Origin: Flavitalea sp966112615
Lineage (GTDB): Bacteria; Bacteroidota; Bacteroidia; Chitinophagales; Chitinophagaceae
DNA: 64,000 nucleotides
Assembly (NCBI GenBank): GCA_966112615.1
Contig: CBHWDO010000008.1
Location: forward strand, 1-64,000
Reading direction: 5' to 3'
Positions 49,699 through 58,752 of the stretch are shown piece after piece. Made by a program: the position numbers and the translations under genes. Position 1 is the stretch's first letter. The number at the start of each line of letters is the position of its first letter. A model generated the notes under the pieces. That model was given only the letters and a program-made list of their open reading frames with translations, searched no databases and was not told the origin of the DNA.

Positions 49699-50262
49699 AT
49701 GCACGACATAGAACCTTTTTACAATTGGCGCCATATTTATACGAGCGAGGAGGATGAGCGATCGCCATTCTATGGAAGGGTGTATTCTGAATTTGAATTC
49801 ACGCAGACCATCTATAATTTCTACATACATCCACAATGGGATGATTTCGAATCAAGAACATTATACCTCAAAGTATTACAGGCAGATTATGATGAACACT
49901 ACATGGTCATTGAACTGATCGGGGAGTGGAACGACTGCATCGAAAATGATATCATGAACCTGAAACGTGAAGTGGTCGATAAGTTTTTTGCTGAAGGGAT
50001 TACCAAGTTTATCCTGGTTGCCGAAAACGTTTTGAACTTCCACAGCGGTGATAAGGATTATTATATTGAATGGTTTGATGAAGTGACCGACCAGGAAGGA
50101 TGGATCGTTTGTCTGAATATGCCTGAACAAACACAATATGACTTTACCAAGGCAAAATTGAACCGGTTTGTAGAGCTTATGGAACTGGATAACTGGAGGA
50201 TCTATAAACCTTTTCATTTATTCAAAAAGATTGACGAGCAGATTTTAAAAAGGCTGGAATAG
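49699..50262 (+). CDS. Conserved hypothetical protein
   Basis: Not recognised by function. 187 residues, acidic and rich in Trp/Tyr/Phe, starting MHDIEPFYNWRHIYTSEEDERSPFYGRVYSEFEF; no signal peptide or membrane segment. The pattern of YNFYIHPQWDDFESRTLYLKVLQADY looks like a conserved Bacteroidota protein of unknown role. The TTAAATTG just upstream is only a poor -7 match. Confidence 0.75.
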   Translation: MHDIEPFYNWRHIYTSEEDERSPFYGRVYSEFEFTQTIYNFYIHPQWDDFESRTLYLKVLQADYDEHYMVIELIGEWNDCIENDIMNLKREVVDKFFAEGITKFILVAENVLNFHSGDKDYYIEWFDEVTDQEGWIVCLNMPEQTQYDFTKAKLNRFVELMELDNWRIYKPFHLFKKIDEQILKRLE

Positions 50263-50326
50263 GCCATGGGACTGGATTTTAGCCTTCATCATGTTATTTG
50301 GATATCGTAAGTCCTTTTAAAAAATT

Positions 50327-50357
50327 TTTCATTTTTCATTTTCCATTGTTATTTTTG
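50327..50357 (+). promoter_or_regulatory. Promoter of the pheA attenuator leader
   Basis: TTTC (50327-50330), exactly 19 bases, then TATTTTTG (50350-50357), close to TTTG-N19-TAnnTTTG. Five bases after the box stands the ATG of the leader peptide, so its mRNA would be almost leaderless. Confidence 0.65.
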
Positions 50358-50362
50358 GTCTG

Positions 50363-50440
50363 ATGACAAACAACAAAGCATACGGCTTCTTTTACTTTAG
50401 CTATTTTTTCTACTTTAAAAGTGGGCCGGGAGTGCTTTAA
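50363..50440 (+). CDS. Phe/Tyr-rich leader peptide of the pheA attenuator
   Basis: A 25-residue open frame (Met-Thr-Asn-Asn-Lys-Ala, then a run with six Phe and four Tyr among residues 7-18, ending GPGVL). Such density of regulatory codons upstream of prephenate dehydratase is the hallmark of transcription attenuation by ribosome stalling. The last codons contain GGGCCGGGA, the antiterminator arm. No Shine-Dalgarno; translation may start directly at the 5' end. Confidence 0.82.
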   Translation: MTNNKAYGFFYFSYFFYFKSGPGVL

Positions 50441-50504
50441 GTTAAACGCAGATAAAACGAATTAACATAAAGAGTCCCGGCCAGGTGCCGGGATTCTTGT
50501 TTTT
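50424..50504 (+). terminator. Attenuator: antiterminator and terminator before pheA
   Basis: Terminator stem 50470-50481 / 50487-50498 (12 bp with one G-T pair; core TCCCGGC/GCCGGGA) followed by G and five T. Its 5' arm (TCCCGGCC, 50475-50482) is also perfectly complementary to GGCCGGGA (50424-50431) at the end of the leader frame. A ribosome stalled on Phe/Tyr codons leaves that arm free to pair and prevents the terminator; a ribosome reaching the stop covers it and transcription ends before pheA. Confidence 0.83.
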
Positions 50505-50519
50505 AGCCCATAACGAAAC

Positions 50520-51389
50520 ATGGAGAACAAAAGAAACAGCAGCAGACATTCATCAGACAAGCCGAAGCGGATCGCTATCCAGGGATACGAAGGAAGTTTC
50601 CACCAGGTAGCGGCCCGACAGGTTTTCGGGAAAGACGTAGACGTAATTCCATGTGGGAATTTCAGGGATGTGGTGAAGTTCGCATCCAGTAAAAAAGAAA
50701 GCGATGGTGGCGTGATGGCCATCGAAAATTCCATCGCCGGAAGCATTCTCCCCAACTACACACTGCTGCAGAAAAGTAATCTCCGTGTTACAGGTGAAGT
50801 TTATCTCACCATCAAACAAAATCTTTTAGTCAATCCAGATGTAAAGCTCGAGGATATTCGTGAAGTGCATTCACATCCGATGGCGATACAACAGTGTCTT
50901 GATTACCTTGATAAATACAACTGGAAACTCATCGAAACTGAAGACACTGCTTTGAGTGCAAAGCATGTTCATCAGAAAAGAAGCAAACATATTGCGGCCA
51001 TTGCCAGCAAACTTGCTGCTGAATTATTTGAGTTGAAAGTGATCACTCCGAATATTCACACGATGAAAAATAACTACACCAGGTTCCTGGTGGTGCAACG
51101 TGAGGATCTTTCTGAGGTAGATGAAACAGCAAACAAAGCAAGTGTAAATTTTCATACCGATCACTCCAGAGGAAGCCTGGCGCGGGTTCTGAGCACTATT
51201 GCTGATGGAGGAATCAATCTCAGCAAGTTGCAGAGTTTTCCAATTCCCGGCTCCGACTGGCGATATTCTTTTCATGCAGATATGGAATTCGACGGCATCG
51301 ATCAGTTTGAAAAAGTGATCGAGAAAGTGAAGAAGGTGACAGAGGAGTTGAGGGTGTATGGGGTCTACCGGAAAGGGGAAACGTATTGA
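50520..51389 (+). CDS. pheA: Prephenate dehydratase
   Basis: Converts prephenate to phenylpyruvate. 289 residues: substrate domain (IQGYEGSFHQVAARQVF, MAIENSIAGSILPNYTLL, NNYTRFLVV for the TRF motif) and a C-terminal ACT domain (ASVNFHTDHSRGSLARVLSTIADGGINLSKLQSFPI) for Phe feedback. A short basic N-terminal tail precedes. No chorismate mutase domain: that is fused to DAHP synthase at 55344. First gene after the attenuator. Confidence 0.95.
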   Translation: MENKRNSSRHSSDKPKRIAIQGYEGSFHQVAARQVFGKDVDVIPCGNFRDVVKFASSKKESDGGVMAIENSIAGSILPNYTLLQKSNLRVTGEVYLTIKQNLLVNPDVKLEDIREVHSHPMAIQQCLDYLDKYNWKLIETEDTALSAKHVHQKRSKHIAAIASKLAAELFELKVITPNIHTMKNNYTRFLVVQREDLSEVDETANKASVNFHTDHSRGSLARVLSTIADGGINLSKLQSFPIPGSDWRYSFHADMEFDGIDQFEKVIEKVKKVTEELRVYGVYRKGETY

Positions 51390-51392
51390 TGG

Positions 51393-51469
51393 GGGAATCG
51401 GAAATCGGAAATCGGAAATCGGGAATCGGAAATGAATGGTGAATAGAGAATCGGGAATCGGGAATAAGG
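51393..51469. repeat. Heptad tandem repeat GGAAATC
   Basis: About eleven 7-base units of the form GGAAATC/GGGAATC/AATCGGG between pheA and the aminotransferase gene, inside what should be one transcription unit. Followed by a TTTGCGTGAA module resembling part of the type II repeats. Confidence 0.7.
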
Positions 51470-51543
51470 CGACCAAAACTTTGCTCCTTTGCGCGCTTTG
51501 CGTGAACCAAGGGTAAACCAAGCGTGAACCAAAAAAATGAAAA

Positions 51544-52707
51544 ATGAAAACGTCTCAAAGACTCAACAACATCGGCGAATACTACTTCTCTCAAAAACTC
51601 AGAGAGATCGAAGGTTTGCGTAAACAGGGCAAGGATATCATCAACCTTGGTATCGGGAGCCCCGACCTGGCGCCGCATCCATCGGTGATTGAAGTGCTGA
51701 CTACTGAAGCTGCAAAGCCGAATGTGCATGCCTATCAAAGCTATAAAGGATCGCCGGTGCTGCGCAATGCTATTGCAGAATGGTATGTGAAGTGGTATGG
51801 TGTTGAGTTGAATGCTGAGACAGAAATTCTTCCGTTGATAGGATCTAAAGAAGGCATCATGCATATTTGCATGACCTACCTCAACATCGGTGATAAAGTA
51901 TTGGTGCCGAATCCGGGTTATCCAACCTATCGCAGTGCAGTATCACTTGCAGGTGGTGTTTGTCTGGATTATACACTGGATGCGGATCACAACTGGTATC
52001 CTGATTTCAATGCCATCGAAAAAAATCTTGATGGCGTGAAGATGATGTTCGTGAATTATCCGCACATGCCAACAGGAAAACTTCCTACCAAAGCATTGTT
52101 TGAACAGATCGTTGCATTTGGTAAGAAACATGATATCCTCATCATTCATGATAATCCATACAGCTTTATATTGAATGATGAACCGATGAGCCTGCTATCA
52201 GTGGAAGGTGCAAAAGATGTGGTGATTGAACTGAACTCACTCAGTAAATCACACAATATGGCAGGATGGAGAATAGGTATGCTGGTGGGTGCAAAAGAGA
52301 AGATCGACCAGGTGCTGACTTTTAAAAGCAATATGGATTCAGGCATGTTCCTTCCCCTGCAACTCGCTTCAGCAGCGGCTTTGAAGCTGGGTAAGGAATG
52401 GCACGACCAACTGAATGCCATCTATTCTGAAAGAAGAAAAAAAGTGTTTGAATTATTGGACCTGCTCAATTGCAGCTATTCAACCGACCAGGTAGGCATG
52501 TTTGTATGGGCAGCAATTCCATCAACCTATAAAAATTCTTATGAGCTGAGTGATGAAGTGTTGTATGAGTCTGATGTATTCATTACACCCGGCGGAATTT
52601 TTGGAACAGCCGGCGAACAATTTATCCGGATCAGTCTCTGCAGTGATGTAAAGAACTTCGAAGAATCGATCCGAAGAGTTAAGCAAAGAAAAGCAATGAG
52701 CGTATAG
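51544..52707 (+). CDS. Class I aminotransferase, probably aromatic
   Basis: PLP aminotransferase fold type I, 387 residues: INLGIGSPDLAPHPSV, YQSYKGSPVLRNAIAEWY, VPNPGYPTYRSAV, NYPHMPTGK, IIHDNPYSFI, PLP lysine in SLSKSHNMAGWRIG (about 234) and FIRISLC. Position between pheA and tyrA argues for the final transamination of phenylpyruvate and 4-hydroxyphenylpyruvate, though related enzymes serve in lysine or alanine metabolism. Two-base gap to tyrA. Confidence 0.85.
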   Translation: MKTSQRLNNIGEYYFSQKLREIEGLRKQGKDIINLGIGSPDLAPHPSVIEVLTTEAAKPNVHAYQSYKGSPVLRNAIAEWYVKWYGVELNAETEILPLIGSKEGIMHICMTYLNIGDKVLVPNPGYPTYRSAVSLAGGVCLDYTLDADHNWYPDFNAIEKNLDGVKMMFVNYPHMPTGKLPTKALFEQIVAFGKKHDILIIHDNPYSFILNDEPMSLLSVEGAKDVVIELNSLSKSHNMAGWRIGMLVGAKEKIDQVLTFKSNMDSGMFLPLQLASAAALKLGKEWHDQLNAIYSERRKKVFELLDLLNCSYSTDQVGMFVWAAIPSTYKNSYELSDEVLYESDVFITPGGIFGTAGEQFIRISLCSDVKNFEESIRRVKQRKAMSV

Positions 52708-52708
52708 T

Positions 52709-53548
52709 ATGGTAGTCACAATAATCGGAATAGGATTGATCGGGGGCTCGATGGCCTTAACACTTCGCGAGAAAGGTCTCGCGGAAAGGATCATCGGCGT
52801 GGATGCCAATCCTGATCATGCGAAAAGGGCTTTGGAACTAAACCTGGTGGATGAGATCTGTGACCTGGAAACTGCAGTAAGATCTTCTAAACTTGTCATC
52901 GTTTCTGTTCCTGTCAACGCAACTGAAAGCCTTTTGCCAAAGATCCTTGACTTAGTAGACCAGCAGGTGATCATTGATGTTGGATCTACCAAAGAAGGCA
53001 TACTTGCCTGTATTGAAGGTCATCCTAAAAGGTCAAGATTCGTTGGTACGCATCCTATGTGGGGTACTGAGTACAGCGGTCCTGAAGCGGCTGTTAAAGA
53101 TCCATTCAGTAAGAAAGCCGTGGTGATCAGCAATAAGGAAGAGTCGGATGCAGATGCGGTGGAACTGGTGGAGCAGGTTTATCGTGCCATGGGGATGCAC
53201 CTGTTGTACATGAATGCTTCGGCGCATGACCTGCACGTGGCCTATGTGAGCCATATCTCTCATATCACTTCGTTTGCCCTGGCAAATACGGTGCTGGAGA
53301 AGGAAAGAGAGGAAGATACCATTTTTGAACTGGCCAGTGGTGGTTTCGAAAGTACCGTGCGACTGGCTAAATCGAACCCGGCCATGTGGGTGCCCATTTT
53401 CATGCAGAACCGTGAAAATGTACTCGATGTGCTCAACGAACATATCTCCCAGTTGAGAAAGTTCAAGAGCTGCCTGGAGCGGGAAAACTATGAATACTTA
53501 CAGGAGTTGATAGAAAATGCCAACAAGATCAGGAGGATCCTGAAATAG
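52709..53548 (+). CDS. tyrA: Prephenate dehydrogenase
   Basis: NAD-dependent oxidative decarboxylation of prephenate to 4-hydroxyphenylpyruvate. 279 residues: Rossmann GIGLIGGSMALTLREKG, DVGSTKEGIL, THPMWGTEYSGPEAA and HVAYVSHISHITSFALA with the catalytic His. Without ACT or chorismate mutase domain. Starts one base after the aminotransferase stop. Confidence 0.94.
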   Translation: MVVTIIGIGLIGGSMALTLREKGLAERIIGVDANPDHAKRALELNLVDEICDLETAVRSSKLVIVSVPVNATESLLPKILDLVDQQVIIDVGSTKEGILACIEGHPKRSRFVGTHPMWGTEYSGPEAAVKDPFSKKAVVISNKEESDADAVELVEQVYRAMGMHLLYMNASAHDLHVAYVSHISHITSFALANTVLEKEREEDTIFELASGGFESTVRLAKSNPAMWVPIFMQNRENVLDVLNEHISQLRKFKSCLERENYEYLQELIENANKIRRILK

Positions 53549-53600
53549 GCAGAATCCATCAGCGGCTAAACATAAATGCCGATAAGGGGCTCAATAGTAG

Positions 53601-53608
53601 TACCTTTG
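53601..53608 (+). promoter_or_regulatory. -7 promoter box of the DEAD-box helicase gene
   Basis: TACCTTTG, 19 bases before the ATG, in the 79-base gap after tyrA. It suggests that helicase and downstream aro genes can be transcribed independently of the pheA attenuator. Confidence 0.6.
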
Positions 53609-53627
53609 CGCCAAATTAGAATTTTTT

Positions 53628-55316
53628 ATGATGACATTTGAAGGTCTGGGTTTGGATGAAAGGTTGGTTCAGGCAACCAACGCTTTAGGGTATGTAAACC
53701 CAACTCCAATCCAGGAACAGGCGATCCCTGTTTTATTGAGCGGTACCAAAGATTTAGTGGGACTGGCTCAGACGGGAACAGGAAAAACAGCAGCATTTGG
53801 TCTTCCATTGCTGCAACTTATTGATGAGGATAAGAAATATCCGCAGGCACTGGTGGTTTGTCCAACCAGGGAACTTTGTCTCCAGATCGTGAAAGAAATG
53901 GAGGGTTTCAGCAAATTCATGCCGCAGATGCATGTGCTGGCAGTGTATGGTGGTACTCCGATCGGAGGTCAGATCCGTGAATTGAGAAGAGGCATCCAGA
54001 TCGTGGTGGCAACACCAGGACGTTTGATCGACCTGATCGAACGCAAGGCGATCAATCTCGAAGAGATCCATTACGTTGTATTGGATGAAGCGGATGAGAT
54101 GTTGAACATGGGATTCCAGGATGATATTGAATTCATTCTTCAGAATACACCAAACCGTGATGCTACCTGGTTATTCAGTGCAACCATGCCATCCGAGATC
54201 AAAAGGGTGAGCAAGAAGTACATGACCAAACCTCATGAAATCACAGTTGGTAAAGTAAATACCAGTAACAAGAGTATCGATCACCAGTATTATATCACCA
54301 ATGCGCATCATCGTTATGAAGCATTGAAGCGACTGATCGATTTCAACCCTGGTATCTATGGTATCATCTTCACGCGTACCAAAGCAGATGCGCAGGCAAT
54401 CACTGAAAAGCTTACACGCGAAGGTTATGATATCGATGCACTGCATGGTGATCTTACCCAGCAGCAGCGTGATAAAGTGATGGGTGAATTCCGTGACCGT
54501 TCACTGCAATTACTGATCGCAACGGATGTGGCAGCTCGTGGTATCGATGTGAAAGACATCACACACGTTATCAACTACGAATTACCGGATGATGTTGAAG
54601 TGTACACGCACCGTTCAGGAAGAACAGGTCGTGCAGGAAGCACTGGTATTTGTATGTCGATCGTGCACAGCCGCGAGATCGGTAAACTTCGCCAGATCGA
54701 GCGCATTGTACAGTCGCCATTCCATAAGCTTGAAATTCCAAGTGGAAAGGATGTTTGTCGCAAGCAGTTCTTCCACTTCATGGATAAATTGTTATCAGCA
54801 GATATTTCTCATGGTGGTTATGAAACTTATGTTTCTTTCCTGGAAGAGAAGTTTGCCGATGTATCAAAAGAAGAAGTACTGAAGCGTGTAGCAGCGATGG
54901 AGTTCGACAGGTTCCTCAAGTATTATGAGAATGCTGAAGACCTTAACATGCGCGAGCGTTCAAGGGATATGGGCGATAGAAGAGAGAGAGGAAGAGACCG
55001 TGAGCGTGGTGGTGACAGAGACAGGGATAGAGACAACAGGAGAGATACTCGCGGAAGAGAATTTGGCGGCGGCGGAAATTATTCGAAGCTTTTCGTTAAC
55101 CTCGGAACAAAAGATGGTTTTTATAAGGCAAGTTTTCTTCAATTCATTCTTGATATGAGTGATCTGAAAAAAGATGTACTCGGCAGGATTGATATGAAGG
55201 AGATGAACAGCTGGATAGAAATAGAACCTTCTGCAGCACAACAAATGATCCGTTCCATTGATGGTAAAAACTACAAGGGACGCAGGATCAGGATGAATGA
55301 TGCGAACAGCAGGTAA
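53628..55316 (+). CDS. DEAD-box RNA helicase (DeaD/DbpA type)
   Basis: 562 residues. Motifs in order: Q motif NPTPIQEQAIP, AQTGTGKTAAFGLP (I), PTRELCLQIV, TPGRLIDLI, VLDEADEMLNMGF (II), LFSATMP (III), IIFTRTKADA, TDVAARGIDVKDITHVINYELP (V), HRSGRTGRAG (VI). After the helicase core come an Arg/Asp/Gly-rich tract (about 435-480, RGDRDRD type) and a C-terminal DbpA-like RNA-binding domain (KLFVNLGTKDGF, about 487-555). Placed inside the aromatic cluster without obvious functional tie. Confidence 0.94.
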   Translation: MMTFEGLGLDERLVQATNALGYVNPTPIQEQAIPVLLSGTKDLVGLAQTGTGKTAAFGLPLLQLIDEDKKYPQALVVCPTRELCLQIVKEMEGFSKFMPQMHVLAVYGGTPIGGQIRELRRGIQIVVATPGRLIDLIERKAINLEEIHYVVLDEADEMLNMGFQDDIEFILQNTPNRDATWLFSATMPSEIKRVSKKYMTKPHEITVGKVNTSNKSIDHQYYITNAHHRYEALKRLIDFNPGIYGIIFTRTKADAQAITEKLTREGYDIDALHGDLTQQQRDKVMGEFRDRSLQLLIATDVAARGIDVKDITHVINYELPDDVEVYTHRSGRTGRAGSTGICMSIVHSREIGKLRQIERIVQSPFHKLEIPSGKDVCRKQFFHFMDKLLSADISHGGYETYVSFLEEKFADVSKEEVLKRVAAMEFDRFLKYYENAEDLNMRERSRDMGDRRERGRDRERGGDRDRDRDNRRDTRGREFGGGGNYSKLFVNLGTKDGFYKASFLQFILDMSDLKKDVLGRIDMKEMNSWIEIEPSAAQQMIRSIDGKNYKGRRIRMNDANSR

Positions 55317-55343
55317 GACAATGACAAGTCAATCCAATCAAAC

Positions 55344-56429
55344 ATGATACAGACACAACAATCACCAACAGCGATCAACGAGGTGCTGACCAAAAAACCT
55401 CTGATCATTTCAGGACCCTGCAGTGCAGAAACAGAAGAGCAGGTACTGGAAACAGCGAGACAACTTGCAGCAACCGGGAAAGTAGATGTACTGCGTGCAG
55501 GCATCTGGAAACCAAGAACCAGGCCCGGAAGTTTTGAAGGAATTGGAACCAAAGGTTTGCCATGGTTACAGCAGGCAAGAAAAGAAACAGGCTTACCGGT
55601 AGCCGTAGAAGTTGCAACTGCCAAGCAGGTGGAGGATTCTCTTCACTTTGGAGTGGATGTATTATGGGTAGGTGCAAGAACTACCGTGAATCCTTTCTCT
55701 GTACAGGAAGTGGCGGATGCCCTTCGCGGAGTGGATGTTCCGGTATTGATCAAGAACCCCATCAACCCTGATCTTGAGCTGTGGCTCGGAGCAGTGGAGC
55801 GCGTAGCAAAAGCAGGTATCCAGAAGATCGGTCTTATTCACAGGGGTTTTTCTTCTTACGGAAATACTGAATACCGTAATGCTCCCATGTGGCACCTCGC
55901 TATCGAAATGAAGCGTCGTTACCCTGAGCTGATGATCATCAATGATCCATCACATATCAGTGGAAGAAGGGATATACTTCTTGATGTTGCACAGAAAGCT
56001 ATTGACTTAGACTTCGACGGTCTTATGATCGAAAGCCATATCAATCCTGATGTTGCATGGAGTGATGCGAAGCAGCAGGTTACACCAGCACGTCTTGCTG
56101 AAATGCTCGATACCATTGTATGGAGAAAAGAAGACGTGAACTCTGAAGAGTATCATGCAGCACTGGAGAAATTGCGCCAGCAGATCAATCACCTCGATGA
56201 TGAACTGATGCAGATCCTTGGTCAGCGTATGAAAGTTGCTGAGAAGATCGGTGAGTTCAAGAAGAATAATAACATTACCATCCTTCAGACAAACAGGTGG
56301 AATGAGATCCTGGAAAGAGCCACTGCAAAAGGAGACAAACTCGGGCTGAGCAAAGAGTTCATCACGAAGTACTTTGATGCAGTGCATATGGAAAGTATCA
56401 ACCACCAGAACAAGATCATGAATAGTTAA
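55344..56429 (+). CDS. Bifunctional DAHP synthase/chorismate mutase
   Basis: 361 residues. The N-terminal part is a type I-beta 3-deoxy-7-phosphoheptulonate synthase (GPCSAETEEQVL, RAGIWKPRTRPGSFEG, INDPSHISGRRD, DGLMIESHINPD), the entry to the shikimate pathway. The C-terminal 85 residues are an AroQ-type chorismate mutase (LRQQINHLDDELMQILGQRMKVAEKIGEFKKNNNI). The fusion lets late intermediates regulate the first step, as in Bacteroidota and Bacillus. It joins first and branch-point enzymes next to aroB. Confidence 0.95.
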   Translation: MIQTQQSPTAINEVLTKKPLIISGPCSAETEEQVLETARQLAATGKVDVLRAGIWKPRTRPGSFEGIGTKGLPWLQQARKETGLPVAVEVATAKQVEDSLHFGVDVLWVGARTTVNPFSVQEVADALRGVDVPVLIKNPINPDLELWLGAVERVAKAGIQKIGLIHRGFSSYGNTEYRNAPMWHLAIEMKRRYPELMIINDPSHISGRRDILLDVAQKAIDLDFDGLMIESHINPDVAWSDAKQQVTPARLAEMLDTIVWRKEDVNSEEYHAALEKLRQQINHLDDELMQILGQRMKVAEKIGEFKKNNNITILQTNRWNEILERATAKGDKLGLSKEFITKYFDAVHMESINHQNKIMNS

Positions 56430-56444
56430 TCTTCGCTGAAGGAA

Positions 56445-57464
56445 ATGAAAAAAAGATCGATTCAGTTCACTTCACGCAAGGTTGATTATTATTTCGATGC
56501 AAGCCTGGAATTGGTCAGCCGGCTGGCATCTGCAGATCATGTTGTGTTTGTAACGGATGAGCATATCTACAAAGCACACAAGCAAAAATTCGCCGGGCAG
56601 CAGGTCATTGTGATCCCTGCCGGCGAAATTCATAAACACCAGGGCACTGCGGATCTCGTGATCAGCAAACTCATTGAAATGGGTGCCGACAGGAGATCCG
56701 TGCTGGTTGGTGTTGGAGGCGGTGTGGTCACCGATCTTACCGGTTATGTTGGTTCAGTGTATATGCGTGGGATCAGGTTTGGATTTGTTCCAACCACTAT
56801 TCTTGCAATGGTCGATGCCTCTATCGGCGGCAAGAACGGAATTGATGTAGGCGCATATAAAAATCTTGTGGGCACCATCAATCAGCCCTCTTTCTTACTC
56901 TATGATCTTTCATTGTTGAAATCACTTCCAAAAGAAGAATGGGTGAATGGATTTGCCGAGATCATCAAACATGCCTGCATCAAAGATGCGGTGATGCTTG
57001 AAGTACTCGAAGCCAATACACTCAACAATTACAGGAAGGATCATGAACTGCTTGCAGATCTCATTATGCGCAATGCGTTGCTGAAATCAAAAGTGGTGCA
57101 GAAAGATGAGTTTGAACAGGCCGACAGGAAGCTGCTTAACTTCGGGCATACACTCGGTCATGCTATTGAAAATGACTATGCCTTGCCGCATGGACATGCA
57201 GTGGCGATCGGGATGGTAGCAGCCTGTAAGCTTTCGGAAAAGATCACGGGCTTTACAGAAACAAAAAGAATTTCAAAACTGATCAGGAAATATGGTCTTC
57301 CTGATGTGTATCCTTTCGATGCGGATAAAGCGATCAGCATGATGAAGATGGACAAGAAAAAAGTTCGATCTGTCATGAGTTATGTATTGCTGCAAAAGAC
57401 AGGGAAAGGTGTGGTGAAAAATATCGAAATGGATCAGCTGGGGACCATGATCAAACAATTATAA
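56445..57464 (+). CDS. aroB: 3-Dehydroquinate synthase
   Basis: Closes the ring from DAHP to dehydroquinate using NAD and zinc. 339 residues: GVGGGVVTDLTGYVGSVYMRGIRF, PTTILAMVDASIGGKNGID, NGFAEIIKHACI and the zinc ligand region LLNFGHTLGHAIE. Slightly short but complete. Ends one base before the GTG of aroA. Confidence 0.95.
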   Translation: MKKRSIQFTSRKVDYYFDASLELVSRLASADHVVFVTDEHIYKAHKQKFAGQQVIVIPAGEIHKHQGTADLVISKLIEMGADRRSVLVGVGGGVVTDLTGYVGSVYMRGIRFGFVPTTILAMVDASIGGKNGIDVGAYKNLVGTINQPSFLLYDLSLLKSLPKEEWVNGFAEIIKHACIKDAVMLEVLEANTLNNYRKDHELLADLIMRNALLKSKVVQKDEFEQADRKLLNFGHTLGHAIENDYALPHGHAVAIGMVAACKLSEKITGFTETKRISKLIRKYGLPDVYPFDADKAISMMKMDKKKVRSVMSYVLLQKTGKGVVKNIEMDQLGTMIKQL

Positions 57465-57465
57465 A

Positions 57466-58749
57466 GTGATTACAACAGTTACTCCATCTTCCATCAAAGG
57501 AAATATACAGGCGCCAGCTTCGAAGAGCTCCATGCAGCGCGCATGTGCAGCAGCTTTGCTGAGCAAGGGAACAACTACCATTGTACATCCGGGAAAAAGT
57601 AATGATGATCTTGCTGCGATCGATGTGATACAGAAACTTGGTGCTGCAATAAAGACATTGGAAAATGGCGATCTGGAAGTAGTGAGTAATGGAGTACATC
57701 CCGCAGGCAATGAGATCAATTGTGGTGAAAGTGGTTTGGGCATCAGGATGTTCAGTCCGCTTGCAGCATTGAGCGCGAAAGCCATTACCATCAATGGTTC
57801 CGGAAGCCTGGTGAAAAGACCGATGGATTTCTTTGATGAGATCTTCCCGCAACTTGGAATTAAGATCAATTCTAATGATGGTAAACTTCCATTAAATATC
57901 CAGGGCCCTTTAACGCCTGCAAATATTGAGATTGATGGTTCGCTGAGTTCTCAATTTTTAACTGGATTATTGATGGGTTATGCTGCTGCCAATGCGAAAG
58001 ATGTAACCATCAAGGTGCGTGATCTGAAAAGTCGTCCTTATATCGATCTTACACTCGATGTGATGGAGAAGTTTGGGGTGAAGGTGAAGAACAATGATTA
58101 TGCATCCTTCTATTTTTCCGGGGAAACTTCGTTTAGGCCTGGCCGTTATACTGTGGAAGGTGACTGGAGTGGCGGTGCGTTCCTGCTGGTTGCTGGAGCA
58201 ATCGCGGGAGAGATCACGGTGAACGGATTGGATCCATTCTCCACACAGGCTGATAAAGCAATATTGCAGGCGATCATCGATAGCGGTGCAGTGATCAGTG
58301 TAACACCTGAACAGATCGTAGTTGGTCCTGCGAAATTGAAAGCATTTCAATTTGATGCGACTGATTGTCCTGACCTTTTTCCTCCATTGGTAGCGCTTGC
58401 TTCTTATTGTGAAGGCACGACGGCTATCACTGGTGTGAGCAGGCTTACACATAAAGAAAGTAATCGTTCCCTCACTTTGCAGGAAGAGTTTGGCAAGATG
58501 GGCATTGAGATCATTTTGCAGGATGACCTGATGCTGGTGAAGGGCGGAACAGGAGTGAAGGGTGCGCAAGTACATTCACATCATGATCATCGCATTGCAA
58601 TGGCATGTGCAGTTGCAGGATTGAAAGCAGAAGGAGAGACCATCATTGAAGTGGCGGAAGCGATCGGTAAATCATATCCTGATTTTTATGAACACCTGCA
58701 GCAATTAGGTGTAAGCGTTCATTCAGTTTCTGAACCTGTAAATCATTAA
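57466..58749 (+). CDS. aroA: EPSP synthase
   Basis: Transfers the enolpyruvyl group of PEP to shikimate-3-phosphate. 427 residues: APASKSSMQRACAAALL at the N terminus, NCGESGLGIRMF (equivalent of the NAGTA loop), SSQFLTGLLMGY, VEGDWSGGAFLLVAGA, LTHKESNRSLTL and SHHDHRIAMACAVAGL. The start codon is GTG at 57466, one base after the aroB stop; no ATG fits. The NCGESG variant in place of NAGTAMR-like loops is a feature of divergent (class II-like) enzymes. Confidence 0.93.
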   Translation: MITTVTPSSIKGNIQAPASKSSMQRACAAALLSKGTTTIVHPGKSNDDLAAIDVIQKLGAAIKTLENGDLEVVSNGVHPAGNEINCGESGLGIRMFSPLAALSAKAITINGSGSLVKRPMDFFDEIFPQLGIKINSNDGKLPLNIQGPLTPANIEIDGSLSSQFLTGLLMGYAAANAKDVTIKVRDLKSRPYIDLTLDVMEKFGVKVKNNDYASFYFSGETSFRPGRYTVEGDWSGGAFLLVAGAIAGEITVNGLDPFSTQADKAILQAIIDSGAVISVTPEQIVVGPAKLKAFQFDATDCPDLFPPLVALASYCEGTTAITGVSRLTHKESNRSLTLQEEFGKMGIEIILQDDLMLVKGGTGVKGAQVHSHHDHRIAMACAVAGLKAEGETIIEVAEAIGKSYPDFYEHLQQLGVSVHSVSEPVNH

Positions 58750-58752
58750 GCC

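Noticed and set aside
57967..58575. 202-codon open frame on the minus strand opposite aroA
   Set aside because: Antisense shadow of aroA with no family-like motifs.
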